A stretch of DNA of 64,000 nucleotides from Bryobacter sp. (GTDB lineage Bacteria; Acidobacteriota; Terriglobia; Bryobacterales; Bryobacteraceae), in assembly GCA_022843605.1 (NCBI GenBank), contig JALHNI010000018.1, forward strand, positions 1 to 64,000, written 5' to 3'. Below the pieces are notes generated by a model. That model had not been told where the DNA came from, made no database searches, and worked only from the letters and a program-made list of their open reading frames with translations. The translations under genes were made by a program, and so were the position numbers. The stretch's first letter is position 1; each line of letters begins with the position of its first letter. Positions 54,596 to 63,980 of the stretch are shown one piece after another.

Positions 54596-55006
54596 ATGAA
54601 CCTGAACCGAATCGCTCAAATGATGTTGGTGGTGGCGGCGGGGACGCTGTGCGTCGTGGCGGCTCCCGTGGATACTTGGTCCAAGCTGGACAACAAAGAA
54701 CTGGTGGAGCGGGCCAAAGCGGCAAAGAGTGCCGACGAGCACCTCGCTGTCGCCAATCAGTATGAGAAACGCGCCATCGCCTTCGATGCCAAAGCCGTGG
54801 AACACGAGCAGGAATCGGACAAAATGACGAAGCGCAAGAATCAGAGCTACAACCCTCTGTCGTCGAAGTGGCCGGCGATGGTGCAGGGTCCGATCGATCG
54901 TGAACGCGGGAAGGCACTGCAGGCGCGGCGCGCAGCACGCGAGTCGCGCGAGCTGATGGCCTTCCATCGTGAGCAGGCAGCGAAGCTGACCTCCGCAGCG
55001 GAGTAA
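54596..55006 (+). CDS. Small secreted helical protein
   Basis: A 136-residue exported protein with signal peptide MNLNRIAQMMLVVAAGTLCVVAA. The mature part is charged and almost entirely helical (DNKELVERAKAAKSADEHLAVANQYEKRA, RGKALQARRAARESRELMAFHREQAAKL), resembling a small antiparallel coiled coil. AGGAG lies nine bases before the ATG. It is followed by a strong terminator. I know of similar uncharacterised proteins in Acidobacteria; function unknown. Confidence 0.75.
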   Translation: MNLNRIAQMMLVVAAGTLCVVAAPVDTWSKLDNKELVERAKAAKSADEHLAVANQYEKRAIAFDAKAVEHEQESDKMTKRKNQSYNPLSSKWPAMVQGPIDRERGKALQARRAARESRELMAFHREQAAKLTSAAE

Positions 55007-55029
55007 CCGCTCGCGAATTCACGGGCCTG

Positions 55030-55058
55030 GGCTGGCGGTTCATCCGCCAGCCTTTTTT
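55030..55058 (+). terminator. Intrinsic terminator
   Basis: A nine-base perfect stem, GGCTGGCGG with CCGCCAGCC, a five-base loop and six T. It lies between the convergent helical-protein and aldehyde dehydrogenase genes. Confidence 0.93.
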
Positions 55059-55062
55059 GCGT

Positions 55063-56427
55063 TTAGGCCGAGCGCAGGTGGAACGACTTCGGGCGCGTCA
55101 ACTGGTCAAAGCCGAGCGTGGACAGGGTACAGCCTCGGCCTGAGTCTTTAATCCCGGTCCAGCCGAGGGCGGGATCCAGGTAGTCACAGCGATTCATGAA
55201 GACCGTGCCGGTTTCGAGGCGATCGCCGAGCGCCAGGGCGGCAGCTTCGTCACGCGTCCAGATGGCCGCGGTTAAGCCATAAACGCTGTCGTTCATCAGC
55301 CGGACCGCCTGGTCATCATCCGCCACCGACATGATTCCTACCACCGGGCCAAAGGTCTCTTCCGTCATCACGCGCATCGTGTGATTGACTTCGGTGAGGA
55401 TCTGCGGCCCCAGGTAAGCGTCCTCGCCTTGCTCAGGAAGGTGAGCGTACGCACCTTGGGCGACAGCTTCAGCGATTTGCTGCCGGACGAAATCGGCAGC
55501 GGCAGGGCGAACCATCGGGCCCAGGGTGGTGGCGGATTCGAGCGGATTGCCGAGGACGTACTCTTTCGCTATAGCGACACTCTGCTCGACGAAATCCGCA
55601 TAGAGATCCTGATGCACGTAGATGCGCTCAATGCCGCAGCAGGACTGGCCCGAGTTGAACATCGCGCCATCCACCAGGTTCTCGACGGCGTGGGCCAAGT
55701 CGGCATCGGAACGAACGTAGGCCGGATCCTTGCCGCCCAGTTCGAGCGCGGTGCCGATAAAACGGCTGGAGGCGGCTTGTTGGACGGCGTGGCCGCCGGA
55801 CACTGAACCGGTGAAGGCGACGAAGTCGATGCGCGGATCGGCGATTACGCGCATCACCTGTTCATGCTTCAAATTCAGGTGATGGAAGACGCCGTCTGGC
55901 AAACCGGCGGCCTTCAGTCCTTCAGCGTAGCGTTCGGCACAAAGAGGCGTTTGTGCGGAGTGCTTTAACAGCACGGCGTTGCCGGCGACAAGGGCCGGCA
56001 CGATCGAGTTCACACTGGTGAGGTAGGGATAGTTCCACGGCGCGACGGTGAAGACCACGCCAAGCGACTCACGCCGGATAAAGCGGGTGAAACCGGCGGA
56101 CTGCGGCACGGCAATGTCAGCCAGTGCGGCCGGGGCGACGTCCAGCATGTAGCGCGAACGTTCCGCAAAGCCGCGAAGGATTTCGAAAGGCGTGTAGCGG
56201 ATGGGCCGCCCCATCTGCCAGGTAAGTTCCTCGCCAAGCGGCTGCGCGTGCTCTTCCATCCAGGAGACAAAGCGCCGCAGTATGGCGATGCGTTCGGCAA
56301 GCGGAGTCAGCCGCCAGGCGTTTTGGGCGCGGCAGGAGCGGGTGAGGATGCCCTCGATTTCGTCTTCGGTCGAGTAAGGGCGCTCGACGTAGCACCGGCC
56401 ATCGACCGGCGAATAGGTTCTTTGCAC
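55063..56427 (-). CDS. NAD(P)-dependent aldehyde dehydrogenase
   Basis: A 454-residue aldehyde dehydrogenase. The transition-state Asn132 (APWNYPY), general base Glu229 (LELGGKDP) and nucleophile Cys263 (FNSGQSCCGIER) are all present; EETFGPVVGI and the closing SGRG are typical. It oxidises aldehydes to acids in the cytoplasm. It is slightly shorter than the usual 480-500 residues, like succinate semialdehyde-type enzymes. The GTG start at 56427 has a TAAGCT hexamer ending six bases upstream and no ribosome site. The physiological aldehyde is unknown; products of amine oxidation by QHNDH are one possibility. Confidence 0.92.
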   Translation of the reverse strand: MQRTYSPVDGRCYVERPYSTEDEIEGILTRSCRAQNAWRLTPLAERIAILRRFVSWMEEHAQPLGEELTWQMGRPIRYTPFEILRGFAERSRYMLDVAPAALADIAVPQSAGFTRFIRRESLGVVFTVAPWNYPYLTSVNSIVPALVAGNAVLLKHSAQTPLCAERYAEGLKAAGLPDGVFHHLNLKHEQVMRVIADPRIDFVAFTGSVSGGHAVQQAASSRFIGTALELGGKDPAYVRSDADLAHAVENLVDGAMFNSGQSCCGIERIYVHQDLYADFVEQSVAIAKEYVLGNPLESATTLGPMVRPAAADFVRQQIAEAVAQGAYAHLPEQGEDAYLGPQILTEVNHTMRVMTEETFGPVVGIMSVADDDQAVRLMNDSVYGLTAAIWTRDEAAALALGDRLETGTVFMNRCDYLDPALGWTGIKDSGRGCTLSTLGFDQLTRPKSFHLRSA

Positions 56428-56433
56428 CTATTC

Positions 56434-56439
56434 AGCTTA
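56434..56439 (-). promoter_or_regulatory. Candidate -10 box (TAAGCT), leaderless geometry
   Basis: TAAGCT on the minus strand ends six bases before the GTG at 56427. Confidence 0.4.
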
Positions 56440-56469
56440 GCTAGTCCGTCCCGCACTCGGCATTGAGCC

Positions 56470-56478
56470 TGATAGGAT
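56470..56478 (+). promoter_or_regulatory. Extended -10 box (TGA-TAGGAT)
   Basis: TGA precedes TAGGAT, which ends 11 bases before the ATG at 56490, leaving a leader of only about four bases. Confidence 0.35.
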
Positions 56479-56489
56479 AAGGGCCACCA

Positions 56490-57368
56490 ATGAAAGCCCT
56501 GATCCTGATTAGCTTGCTGGCCGTGTCCGTTTCCGCCGCTGAACCCTTCCGGGTGGAAACCAATGTCGTTTACGGCATGTACTCCGGCACCGCATTGTTG
56601 CTGGATGTTTACCACCCAGCCCAGCCGAATGGCTACGGCATTATCTACGTATCGGGCAGCGGCTGGACGGCGCCGCTGGCCTACAGCGCGCCAGAACTCA
56701 AGTCGAACAGCCAGTCTCAGTTGTATGCCAAGGCCCTCGCCACGGCCGGGTATACGGTTTTTGCGGTGAATCATCGCGCCGTGCCACGCTTCCGCTATCC
56801 GGCGCCGGTGGAAGATGTGCAGCGCGCGGTGCGATTTATCCGGCACCACGCCAAGCGCTATCGCATTGACGCCACCCGGATCGGCGCTTCCGGCGGATCG
56901 TCGGGCGGACACCTGGTGAGCATGTTGGGGACACACGACGGCCGCGGCCGCGCGCAGGATCCGGACCCGGTGGAGCGCGAGAGCGCGAAGGTGCAATGCG
57001 TGGTGGCACGCGCAGCACCGGTAGATTTTCTCACCGGGAGTAACGGCAACTTTCTGTTGGGCATGGCCAGACCGCTGCCAGAAGCAAAAGACAGTGAGGA
57101 ATATCGAATTTTTCAGGCGGCTTCGCCGGTCACGCACATTACTCCCGACGATCCTCCGTTTCTGCTGATGCATGGCGACAAGGACGAGCAGGTCGCTTAC
57201 TCGCAATCGGAAGAGATGGAGACGAAGCTGAAGGCCGCCGGTGTAACCGTGAAGTTGCTACGGATCGCCGGCGCCGCTCACGGGCCTACCTTTCCGGGCG
57301 CAGTAAATCCACCGGACTACCTCGGCAAGATGGTGCGTTGGTTCAATGTGCATCTGGCGAAGAAGTAA
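56490..57368 (+). CDS. Secreted alpha/beta hydrolase (BD-FAE/carboxylesterase-like)
   Basis: A 292-residue exported esterase. Signal peptide [18 protein letters not shown]; nucleophile Ser138 in [10 protein letters not shown], preceded by the [19 protein letters not shown] helix typical of the BD-FAE/acetyl-esterase group. The acid is in MHGDKDEQV and the His in GAAHGPTF. It probably removes acetyl or aryl esters from polysaccharides in the periplasm. The last 26 bases overlap the 3' end of the convergent MFS gene. Confidence 0.87.
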   Translation: MKALILISLLAVSVSAAEPFRVETNVVYGMYSGTALLLDVYHPAQPNGYGIIYVSGSGWTAPLAYSAPELKSNSQSQLYAKALATAGYTVFAVNHRAVPRFRYPAPVEDVQRAVRFIRHHAKRYRIDATRIGASGGSSGGHLVSMLGTHDGRGRAQDPDPVERESAKVQCVVARAAPVDFLTGSNGNFLLGMARPLPEAKDSEEYRIFQAASPVTHITPDDPPFLLMHGDKDEQVAYSQSEEMETKLKAAGVTVKLLRIAGAAHGPTFPGAVNPPDYLGKMVRWFNVHLAKK

Positions 57369-58608
57369 CGAATTCTACTCGCTGCCGGACCAGGGTTAGT
57401 AGCGCCGCGGTCGCGACGAGCGGCACCAGGGCGGCCGTAATCAGAATCGGCTCAAACGAGTAACTGTCGGCGATGATGCCCGTCAGGTAAGTGGCCAGGA
57501 TCGTCCCGATGCCGGCCCCGGTTCCGCCCAGTCCGCTTACCGTCGCCACCGTCGAGGTGGGGTAGAGGTCGCCGGGAAGAGTTAGGACGATCGTGGAGAA
57601 TCCAGCGTAGGCCAACGTCGAGACGGCGAAACAGGCCACCATCACGCCAAACGAGTTCGTAAAGGCGGCACCCGCCAGGGTCGACATGCCGAGTCCGCAA
57701 AGAACGGCGACCAAGCGTCGGGAGCGGAGCAGGGGCCAGCCGCGCTGAATGAGGTAACTCGACAATCCGCCGCCGGCAAAGTTGCCGATGTCGGCCGCTA
57801 GGAACGGCACCCAGAATGCCAGGAGGCTCTGTTCAGGCTGGTAGCCTTTCGCCACTAAGTAAATCGCAAACCAATCGGTGATGAAGAACCATACGGGATC
57901 CGTGAGACTCTTGGCGATCACGATGCCCCACGTTTGCGGCAGACGGAATAACTGCCGGTAGGATTGCCGAGGCGCGGGTATCGCCGAATTATCGGCGCGA
58001 TTGGAGAGAATATCTTCGCGTTCTTGGGCGGAAAGACGCGGGTGGGTTTCGGGCGGATGATATAGCCAACGGAAGAGCGGGATCCAAAACAAACCCAAAA
58101 GACCGGTAAAGACGAACGCGGGGCGCCAATCGTGGAAGTACTGATAGATCGAGTAAACCAGTATCGGCGCAATGGCTCCGCCGATCGCCGAGCCGCTATC
58201 GAAGATGGCCACGGCCCAGCCGCTCTCACGCTTCGGGAACCATTCGGCGACCGTTTTGGCGGCGCCGGGCCAATTCGCGGACTCCCCTGCCCCGAGTAAG
58301 AAACGGAACGCAGCCAGACTCCCGAGTCCACTGGCCAGCGAAGTCGCCATTGCGGTAATCGAGTAGAAGCCGACCGCAAAGGGCAACCCGAGGCGAATGC
58401 CAACGCGGTCCAGAAGGCGGCCGGAAACCGATTGACCGATCGCATAGGCGGCACGGAAAGCGATAATCAACAGCGCGAAAGTCTGATTGTTCCAGCCGAA
58501 TTCGGCTTTGATGTGGGGGGCGAGCAGGGAGAGCGTTTGACGGTCAATGTAGTTGATCACCGTCGACAGAAACAGCGCCCCGGCGATCCACCAGCGCAGG
58601 CCTACCAA
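57343..58608 (-). CDS. MFS transporter, anion:cation symporter (ExuT-like) family
   Basis: A 421-residue twelve-helix transporter. I start at TTG 58608, where AGGTG lies six bases upstream; the open frame continues further only as a shadow of the SDR gene. [22 protein letters not shown] and the [13 protein letters not shown] loop are characteristic of hexuronate/ACS-type symporters. The start overlaps the SDR stop by seven bases, so the two are translationally coupled: probably uptake and oxidation of the same organic acid or sugar acid. Confidence 0.87.
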   Translation of the reverse strand: MVGLRWWIAGALFLSTVINYIDRQTLSLLAPHIKAEFGWNNQTFALLIIAFRAAYAIGQSVSGRLLDRVGIRLGLPFAVGFYSITAMATSLASGLGSLAAFRFLLGAGESANWPGAAKTVAEWFPKRESGWAVAIFDSGSAIGGAIAPILVYSIYQYFHDWRPAFVFTGLLGLFWIPLFRWLYHPPETHPRLSAQEREDILSNRADNSAIPAPRQSYRQLFRLPQTWGIVIAKSLTDPVWFFITDWFAIYLVAKGYQPEQSLLAFWVPFLAADIGNFAGGGLSSYLIQRGWPLLRSRRLVAVLCGLGMSTLAGAAFTNSFGVMVACFAVSTLAYAGFSTIVLTLPGDLYPTSTVATVSGLGGTGAGIGTILATYLTGIIADSYSFEPILITAALVPLVATAALLTLVRQRVEFVTSSPDAH

Positions 58609-59402
58609 TGCATCACCTGGCCGCCATCCACATTGATTGTCTGCCCGGTCACCTGCGCGGAGCGGGCCGAGGAAAGAAAGGCCACCATGTCCGCAATCTC
58701 TTCCGGTTCCTGCCAGCGGCCCAGCGGAGCGACCGCGCGAATCTTCTCCTGGGCCCAAGCATCGTAGGAACGCTGTTGCGCGGCGGGCTGTTGTTGATTC
58801 CAAGCCCGCCAAACATTCTGGTTCAACGGCGTTCGTACCATGCCCGGATTGACGGTGTTCACCCGGACGTTGTCCTTGGCGAGATCCTTGGCGAGGCACT
58901 GGGCAAAATTGATGTTCGCGGCTTTGCTTGCGCTATAGGGCGGATCGGTCTGGGAACCGATCTGGCCGGCCACCGACGCGATGAAGACCATGGTGCCCTG
59001 TTTGCGCCCGGACATTCGCGGAGCAAGCGTCTGCGCGGCGTGCACCATGCCCATGATGTTCACTTCCAAAACGCGGGGCCAGTCAGCCGGCAGCAGATTG
59101 GTGAACGGGAAGCCGAACTTGCCGGAGCCCATCGCCGCGGCATGCACCAGGTGCGATACCGGACCGAGGGTGGCTTCAGTTTCGTCGGCGGCGGCGCCGA
59201 CGGCCCCATAGTCCGCTACGTTGACGCGCAGCCCGATGGAGTTGGGGCCGCATTCAGCCGCCGCGATCGCGGCAACATTCTCCGCCAAGTCCCACAAGGC
59301 CACCCGGCAACCTTCGCGAACCAAAGCGCGGGCGCAGGCGAGACCAATGCCGCTGGCACCGCCAGTGATGACGGCAACGTGTCCGATGAGTTCCAGGTCC
59401 AT
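58602..59402 (-). CDS. Short-chain dehydrogenase/reductase
   Basis: A 266-residue classical SDR starting at the ATG at 59402. The cofactor loop is [10 protein letters not shown]. The catalytic Ser lies in [10 protein letters not shown], and Tyr and Lys in [12 protein letters not shown]. The C-terminal [11 protein letters not shown] is usual for the class. It oxidises or reduces a hydroxyl/keto substrate with NAD(P). It is coupled to the MFS transporter gene by overlap, which suggests a shared catabolic substrate. Confidence 0.92.
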   Translation of the reverse strand: MDLELIGHVAVITGGASGIGLACARALVREGCRVALWDLAENVAAIAAAECGPNSIGLRVNVADYGAVGAAADETEATLGPVSHLVHAAAMGSGKFGFPFTNLLPADWPRVLEVNIMGMVHAAQTLAPRMSGRKQGTMVFIASVAGQIGSQTDPPYSASKAANINFAQCLAKDLAKDNVRVNTVNPGMVRTPLNQNVWRAWNQQQPAAQQRSYDAWAQEKIRAVAPLGRWQEPEEIADMVAFLSSARSAQVTGQTINVDGGQVMHW

Positions 59403-59407
59403 CGGAC

Positions 59408-59413
59408 TATGAT
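59408..59413 (+). promoter_or_regulatory. Candidate -10 box (TATGAT), leaderless geometry
   Basis: TATGAT ends eight bases before the ATG at 59422 and supports that start over the ATG three codons later. Confidence 0.5.
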
Positions 59414-59421
59414 GCGTCAAA

Positions 59422-60381
59422 ATGGAGCCTATGCGCTGCCCTGTCTTGTGTCTGTTCTTGGGATCCGCTCTATGGGCCGAAGTCGCTCCGCCCTCGTTTT
59501 CGGTGTTGCCGGATGGCCGGATCACGTTGGCCTGCGCGACGGCGGGAGCGGTCATCCGATACACGTTCGAGGAGAAAGAACCAGATCAGTCAGCTGGCGT
59601 CTATCTGGCACCCGTGGCGGTGCCAGTCGGGCGGACCATCCGTGCGCGAGCCTTCTCCGCCGATGGCTTGGAGCAGAGCGCCGCAGTGCCGATCGCCGGC
59701 TTCGCGCAACCCACCACGTTGGTGGAGGTGACGCAGAACCGTGACTGGAAAAACTATGACTGGGTTCGCCGGCACGAGGCAATTGTGCGGCTGATGAGGA
59801 ACCGCTCGCCAGAGTTGATCTTTCTGGGCGACTCGATCACGCATTTCTGGGGCGGCGAACCGTCGGACGCCAAGGCGCGCGGTCCGGCCTCCTGGGAGAA
59901 GTATTTCGGGTCCCGCAAGACGGTGAATCTGGGCTACGGCTGGGATCGCACGGAGAACGTTCTATGGCGATTGCGACACGGCGAAATCGACAACATTTCG
60001 CCCAAGGTGGCCGTGGTGATGATCGGCACGAACAATTCCGCGATCAATACGGCCAGCGAGATCGCCGCCGGCATCACCGCCATTTGCGAGGAATTGCACA
60101 CGCGCTTGCCGCGCACCAGGATTCTGCTGTTGGGGATCTTCCCTCGTGGAGCCAAACCGAATCCAGGCCGGGACAAGCTGGCAGAAATCAACCGTCTGAT
60201 TGCACCGTTGGACGGGCAGCGAAATGTCACCTTTCTCGACCTCGGCCACGTCTTCCTTGAGGCCGACGGCAGTATTCTGCCGGAGGTAATGAACGACTAT
60301 CTGCACCCGACGGAGGTAGGTTACGAGCGTTGGGCAGCCGCGATGGAGCCCACCTTGCGCCGTTTATTGGCCCTGGAGTAG
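59422..60381 (+). CDS. Secreted SGNH/GDSL hydrolase with N-terminal beta domain
   Basis: A 319-residue exported hydrolase. The signal peptide ends about SALWAE. Residues 23-95 are a chitobiase/hexosaminidase C-terminal-like beta domain (VIRYTFEEKEP, RTIRARAFSADGLEQS). The SGNH domain follows: Ser138 in FLGDSIT, Gly in NLGYGWDRTENVLWRL, Asn in MIGTNNS, and Asp/His in DYLHPTEVGY. It resembles platelet-activating-factor acetylhydrolase-type carbohydrate esterases. Substrate probably an acetylated or acylated glycan. The ATG at 59422 or 59431 is possible; the promoter geometry favours the first. Confidence 0.9.
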   Translation: MEPMRCPVLCLFLGSALWAEVAPPSFSVLPDGRITLACATAGAVIRYTFEEKEPDQSAGVYLAPVAVPVGRTIRARAFSADGLEQSAAVPIAGFAQPTTLVEVTQNRDWKNYDWVRRHEAIVRLMRNRSPELIFLGDSITHFWGGEPSDAKARGPASWEKYFGSRKTVNLGYGWDRTENVLWRLRHGEIDNISPKVAVVMIGTNNSAINTASEIAAGITAICEELHTRLPRTRILLLGIFPRGAKPNPGRDKLAEINRLIAPLDGQRNVTFLDLGHVFLEADGSILPEVMNDYLHPTEVGYERWAAAMEPTLRRLLALE

Positions 60382-60485
60382 GTCCGTCCGGGCACACTTC
60401 GGGTAGGCACTCCGAACGCAAAAATCTTTTGCCATCAAAGGCGTAAAAGGTTCAGAAACGGGGTCAAACTTCTTTGCCGGGCCCG

Positions 60486-60491
60486 TATAAT
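60486..60491 (+). promoter_or_regulatory. Consensus -10 box (TATAAT), leaderless geometry
   Basis: A perfect TATAAT ends nine bases before the ATG at 60501. The -35 position holds only a weak GTCAAA-like match. Transcription would start about two or three bases before the start codon. Confidence 0.6.
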
Positions 60492-60500
60492 GGCGGAAAT

Positions 60501-61010
60501 ATGTTGTTGTCCGGGGAACTACTTGAGGAGATCTACGCGGAGTTGCACCGGTTGGCGGCGTCCTTCCTGCGCAACGAACGAGCACACCATACGCTGCAGC
60601 CGTCGGCGCTGATCAACGAGGCGTATCTGCGCTTGGTGGAGCACAAAACAATGCCCGCGGTGGATCGGGCACACTTCATGCGCCAAGCCGCACGGGCGAT
60701 GCGCAACGTACTGATCGACCATGCCCGCCAGAAACGAGCGCGCAAGCGAGATCATTCCCTGCTGGAACCGACGCTCGACCAGACGATTGCTGACTTCTCG
60801 CCCGAAGAGTACCTCACGATCGATAACGCCCTGAGCCGTCTCGAGGTATGGGATCCGCGCCAGGCCGAAATCGTGGAATTGCGCTTCTTCGGCGGCCTGT
60901 CGGTGACCGAGATCGCCGAAACGCTGAGTATTTCCGAGAAAACCGTCAAGCGCGATTGGGCCATGGCGCGCGCTTGGCTGCGAACGGAACTGGAGCGTCA
61001 AGGTTCGTGA
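60501..61010 (+). CDS. ECF-type RNA polymerase sigma factor
   Basis: A 169-residue sigma factor of the same kinase-linked ECF type as that at 48525. Region 2: IYAELHRLAASFLRNER, PSALINEAYLRLVEH. Region 4: WDPRQAEIVELRFFGGLSVTEIAETLSISEKTVKRDW. Its first 25 residues are shorter than in the other copy. Start at the ATG at 60501, right after the TATAAT box. It overlaps the kinase start by four bases (GTGA). Confidence 0.92.
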   Translation: MLLSGELLEEIYAELHRLAASFLRNERAHHTLQPSALINEAYLRLVEHKTMPAVDRAHFMRQAARAMRNVLIDHARQKRARKRDHSLLEPTLDQTIADFSPEEYLTIDNALSRLEVWDPRQAEIVELRFFGGLSVTEIAETLSISEKTVKRDWAMARAWLRTELERQGS

Positions 61011-63307
61011 ACCCGCACACCTGGCAGCGTGTGAAACAGCTCTTTTCAGAAGCCGCGGACCTGCCCGCCGGCGACCGGGCCGCATTCGTCCGCCGCGAAA
61101 CGGCAGACCGGCCGGAACTCGCCGACGAGGTGCTGAAATTGCTGGCGCTCGATCCGGACGCCGATGACCCGATCGAGCGGCTCACCCTCTCCGGCGACCT
61201 GCTGCAGGCCGCAGCCAGCCGCCACCGGCACTACCCGGGCGAGTTATTGGCCTCGCGCTACGAGATCCGCCGGTTTCTGGCAGCCGGGGGCAGCGGCGAG
61301 GTCTACGAAGCGGAGGACCTGGAGCGCGGCGAGCGGATCGCGGTGAAGTCCCTGTCGCGGGAGATTCCGGGCGGCGACCAGTTGGCTTGGCTGCGGCGCG
61401 AGGTGGGCGCGGCCCGGCGGGTGAACCACCGCAATGTGGCCAAAGTGTATGACCTTGTGCAGAGCGGCTCCACGGTCTTTCTCACCATGGAGCTGTTGGC
61501 TGGCGAGACGTTGGCCGCTCGATTGAAACGGGAGGGGGCAATGAGTTGCCGGGAAGCACTGCCCCTGGTGCGGCAAATGGTGGCCGGCTTGGCGGCGGCA
61601 CACGCGGCCGGTGTGGTCCATCGCGACCTCAAGCCCGGCAACGTCATGATTGTGCCGCGGCCGGATGGTCCGCCGCGCGTGGTGATCACGGACTTTGGCT
61701 TGGCACGGCCGGCGCCGGAGGATCCTCACACGACGGTGCGCGCGTCAAGCCAGGTGATGGGTACGCCAGCCTACATGGCGCCCGAACAGGTGCTGGGGCG
61801 CAGCGTGACGCCGGCCGCCGATGTCTACGCGCTGGGTGTGATGCTCTATGAAATGCTCACCGGCGCGACACCGTTCGCCGAAACTGCCGCTTTGACGATG
61901 GCCGTCCGCAAGACGACGACGCGTCCTGAATCCCCCGCGGCGCTCGCGCCGGGAATCCGCAAAAGCTGGGCCCTGGCGGTGATGCGCTGCCTGGAACCGG
62001 ACCCCAAGCGCCGTTTTCGGGAGGTGGGAGATTTGCTCGCCGCTCTCGAAGCCCGATCCGTCAACGCACAACGCTGGAGCCTGCTCCGGAGAAGATCGGC
62101 CCGATTCGCCTCCCGAATCACACCGGCCCGCTTCGGTTGGGCAATGGCCGCCTTGGCTATGGTGGCGGCCATCACCTTCGGCTGGCTCTGGCGTCGGGAA
62201 GCGCCGACGCCCTCTGGCTGGCAGGCTTGGGAACGGGGGATATCGAGCCTCTGGGCAGGCGAACCCGTGCTGGCGGCACGATTGCTGGAGGCCGCAGCCG
62301 CGGTGGATCGCCTCCCGGATCGTGCTCCGTTGGATTTGGCCCTGGCTTGGCATCGTGCCGGCTTTACCTCGCGAGCCCGCGCGGCGCTGCCGTCCGGCTG
62401 GCGCGCTTCGGGCGACCGGGCTTATGAGGCGGCGGTGCGCGCCGCGGTGGGTGGCCAACCGTCGTTGGCCCTGATCCGGCAGAGAGCGGAGGCCCGGCCG
62501 CACGATGCCTCGGCGCAGGCGGATCTTGCCGCCTGGGAGCCCCAGGGCGGCCTCAAGCCGTGGCAACAGGTTCTGGTGTTGCGGCCGAATCATTTGGCGG
62601 CACACGTACGCCTGGCGGACTTACTTGCGAAGGAGCACCGCTGGCCGGAAGCTGAACGCAGTTACCTGGCAGCCCAGACGCTGGCGACGGCATCCGGCAA
62701 TCGGGATCTGGCACGCGTCGTGGCCGGACGGCGAGGCATGGCCAGGCTGCAACTGGGCGATCCGGCGGAGTCTATCCGCGCGGATCTGCTGCCGTTCATC
62801 GGTACGGGATTGTTTCAGGCTGGCGCCGCGCCATGCGAACGGAAACTGGTACTGCAGGAGGGCACCGCCGACGGTTTCGCCATGCCCCCGGATGCCGCGC
62901 CGGCGTTGAGTCCTCGGCTCTCACGGATGATCTCTCAGAGCGGGCTGGAGTACCGCCAGTTCGACGAACGGCGCGACAATCGCCCGTTCGGTGTCTCCTT
63001 TCCGCTTCCCCCTGTGCGCATCTGCGCGGCGCAATTGGTGGTCCGCGTGCGGCAGAACGCCAGTTCCCCTGCCGCAGTGAACGATGGCTTGGCGTACGGC
63101 GCAGCCCCTTTTGACGCGGTGAAAGAAGTGCAGCCACTCTGGGCCCGGATGCCTCAGACCGAAGATCAGGTCTTCGTCGTGGACATTGGCCAGGAGATCT
63201 TCGCGAGGATTCAGCTGGCCGCCGCAAAGGAGCCCACGGCGTGGTTTGACCTGGTATTGAACGATGACACCGATATTGATTACGCGAAGCTTACTTTGGT
63301 GTATTAG
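61007..63307 (+). CDS. Ser/Thr protein kinase with outer TPR and beta domain
   Basis: A 766-residue membrane kinase starting at GTG 61007. The kinase domain covers about 85-350, with Gly loop FLAAGGSGEVYEAE, Lys114, HRDLKPGN (Asp207), DFGLARP and MAPEQ. A transmembrane helix lies near 375-400 (WAMAALAMVAAITFGWLW). Next comes a TPR-like helical stretch to about 600, and finally a beta domain of about 150 residues (LVVRVRQNASSP, FVVDIGQEIFARIQL, DIDYAKLTLVY), probably the sensor. Coupled to the sigma factor by overlap. The last 44 bases overlap the LamG gene. Confidence 0.9.
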   Translation: MNPHTWQRVKQLFSEAADLPAGDRAAFVRRETADRPELADEVLKLLALDPDADDPIERLTLSGDLLQAAASRHRHYPGELLASRYEIRRFLAAGGSGEVYEAEDLERGERIAVKSLSREIPGGDQLAWLRREVGAARRVNHRNVAKVYDLVQSGSTVFLTMELLAGETLAARLKREGAMSCREALPLVRQMVAGLAAAHAAGVVHRDLKPGNVMIVPRPDGPPRVVITDFGLARPAPEDPHTTVRASSQVMGTPAYMAPEQVLGRSVTPAADVYALGVMLYEMLTGATPFAETAALTMAVRKTTTRPESPAALAPGIRKSWALAVMRCLEPDPKRRFREVGDLLAALEARSVNAQRWSLLRRRSARFASRITPARFGWAMAALAMVAAITFGWLWRREAPTPSGWQAWERGISSLWAGEPVLAARLLEAAAAVDRLPDRAPLDLALAWHRAGFTSRARAALPSGWRASGDRAYEAAVRAAVGGQPSLALIRQRAEARPHDASAQADLAAWEPQGGLKPWQQVLVLRPNHLAAHVRLADLLAKEHRWPEAERSYLAAQTLATASGNRDLARVVAGRRGMARLQLGDPAESIRADLLPFIGTGLFQAGAAPCERKLVLQEGTADGFAMPPDAAPALSPRLSRMISQSGLEYRQFDERRDNRPFGVSFPLPPVRICAAQLVVRVRQNASSPAAVNDGLAYGAAPFDAVKEVQPLWARMPQTEDQVFVVDIGQEIFARIQLAAAKEPTAWFDLVLNDDTDIDYAKLTLVY

Positions 63308-63980
63308 CCTGTTGGGGACGAGCCTGCTGGCCGCCGAACCGGCCTGCCGACCCACGGGAGCCGCAGCCGTTTTTTCCTTCGAGGAGGCGCAAGCCGGCGG
63401 GATCACACGGATCGCCGGAGTTCGGGGACAGGCTCTTCATCTGGATGGCAAGGGCCAGTTCATTGAACTTCCGGCCAGTTCCTCCTATGACGTGGGCGAG
63501 GGCGATTTCACCATCGAGCTCTGGATGCGAACCAGCAAGCGCCAGGCCGCGAGCCTGATCGACAAGAGGGATTCGAGTCCGCGCGGATACCAGGTTTACC
63601 TGTTGCGCGACACCATCGGCCTGCAGGTTGCCAATGGCGGTCATCGGGCGTCCGCTGCGCCATCGGCCTATCCCGTGATCGATGGCCAATGGCACCATGT
63701 GGTCGCGGTCTGCAAGCGTCTTCCCCCCCAGGCTCCGGCGATGTTCGTCGACGGGGAACTCCGAACTCAGAAAAGCATCAGTTCCCCGCTAGAGAACCTG
63801 GACACTGCGCGACCGCTATGGATCGGGCGGCATCATCCGAACGGACTGGTGCCGCGGGACAACATCTACTTCGAGGGCGACCTGGACGAGATCGTCTTGT
63901 ACCGTCGCGCTCTGACGGCGACCGAGGTCCGCAGCCGTTTCCGGGCGTTCGCCCCGCGCCGTCTTGCGCCCTGCCGCTAA
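63264..63980 (+). CDS. Secreted LamG-domain (concanavalin-like) protein
   Basis: A 238-residue exported protein with signal peptide LITRSLLWCISLLGTSLLAAE, then one LamG/concanavalin-like jelly roll: VRGQALHLDGKGQFIELP, DFTIELWMRTSKRQ, GQWHHVVAVCKR, FEGDLDEIVLYRRALTATEV. This module binds carbohydrate or protein outside the cell. The ATG at 63264 lies 44 bases inside the kinase gene, so the gene is co-transcribed and perhaps translationally coupled; TTG at 63276 is another possible start. It may be the product controlled by the sigma-kinase pair or its ligand-binding partner. Confidence 0.85.
   Translation: MTPILITRSLLWCISLLGTSLLAAEPACRPTGAAAVFSFEEAQAGGITRIAGVRGQALHLDGKGQFIELPASSSYDVGEGDFTIELWMRTSKRQAASLIDKRDSSPRGYQVYLLRDTIGLQVANGGHRASAAPSAYPVIDGQWHHVVAVCKRLPPQAPAMFVDGELRTQKSISSPLENLDTARPLWIGRHHPNGLVPRDNIYFEGDLDEIVLYRRALTATEVRSRFRAFAPRRLAPCR

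Noticed and set aside
58609..58899. A 97-codon N-terminal extension of the MFS transporter
   Set aside because: It overlaps the SDR gene in another frame and has no membrane features; TTG 58608 gives the normal length.
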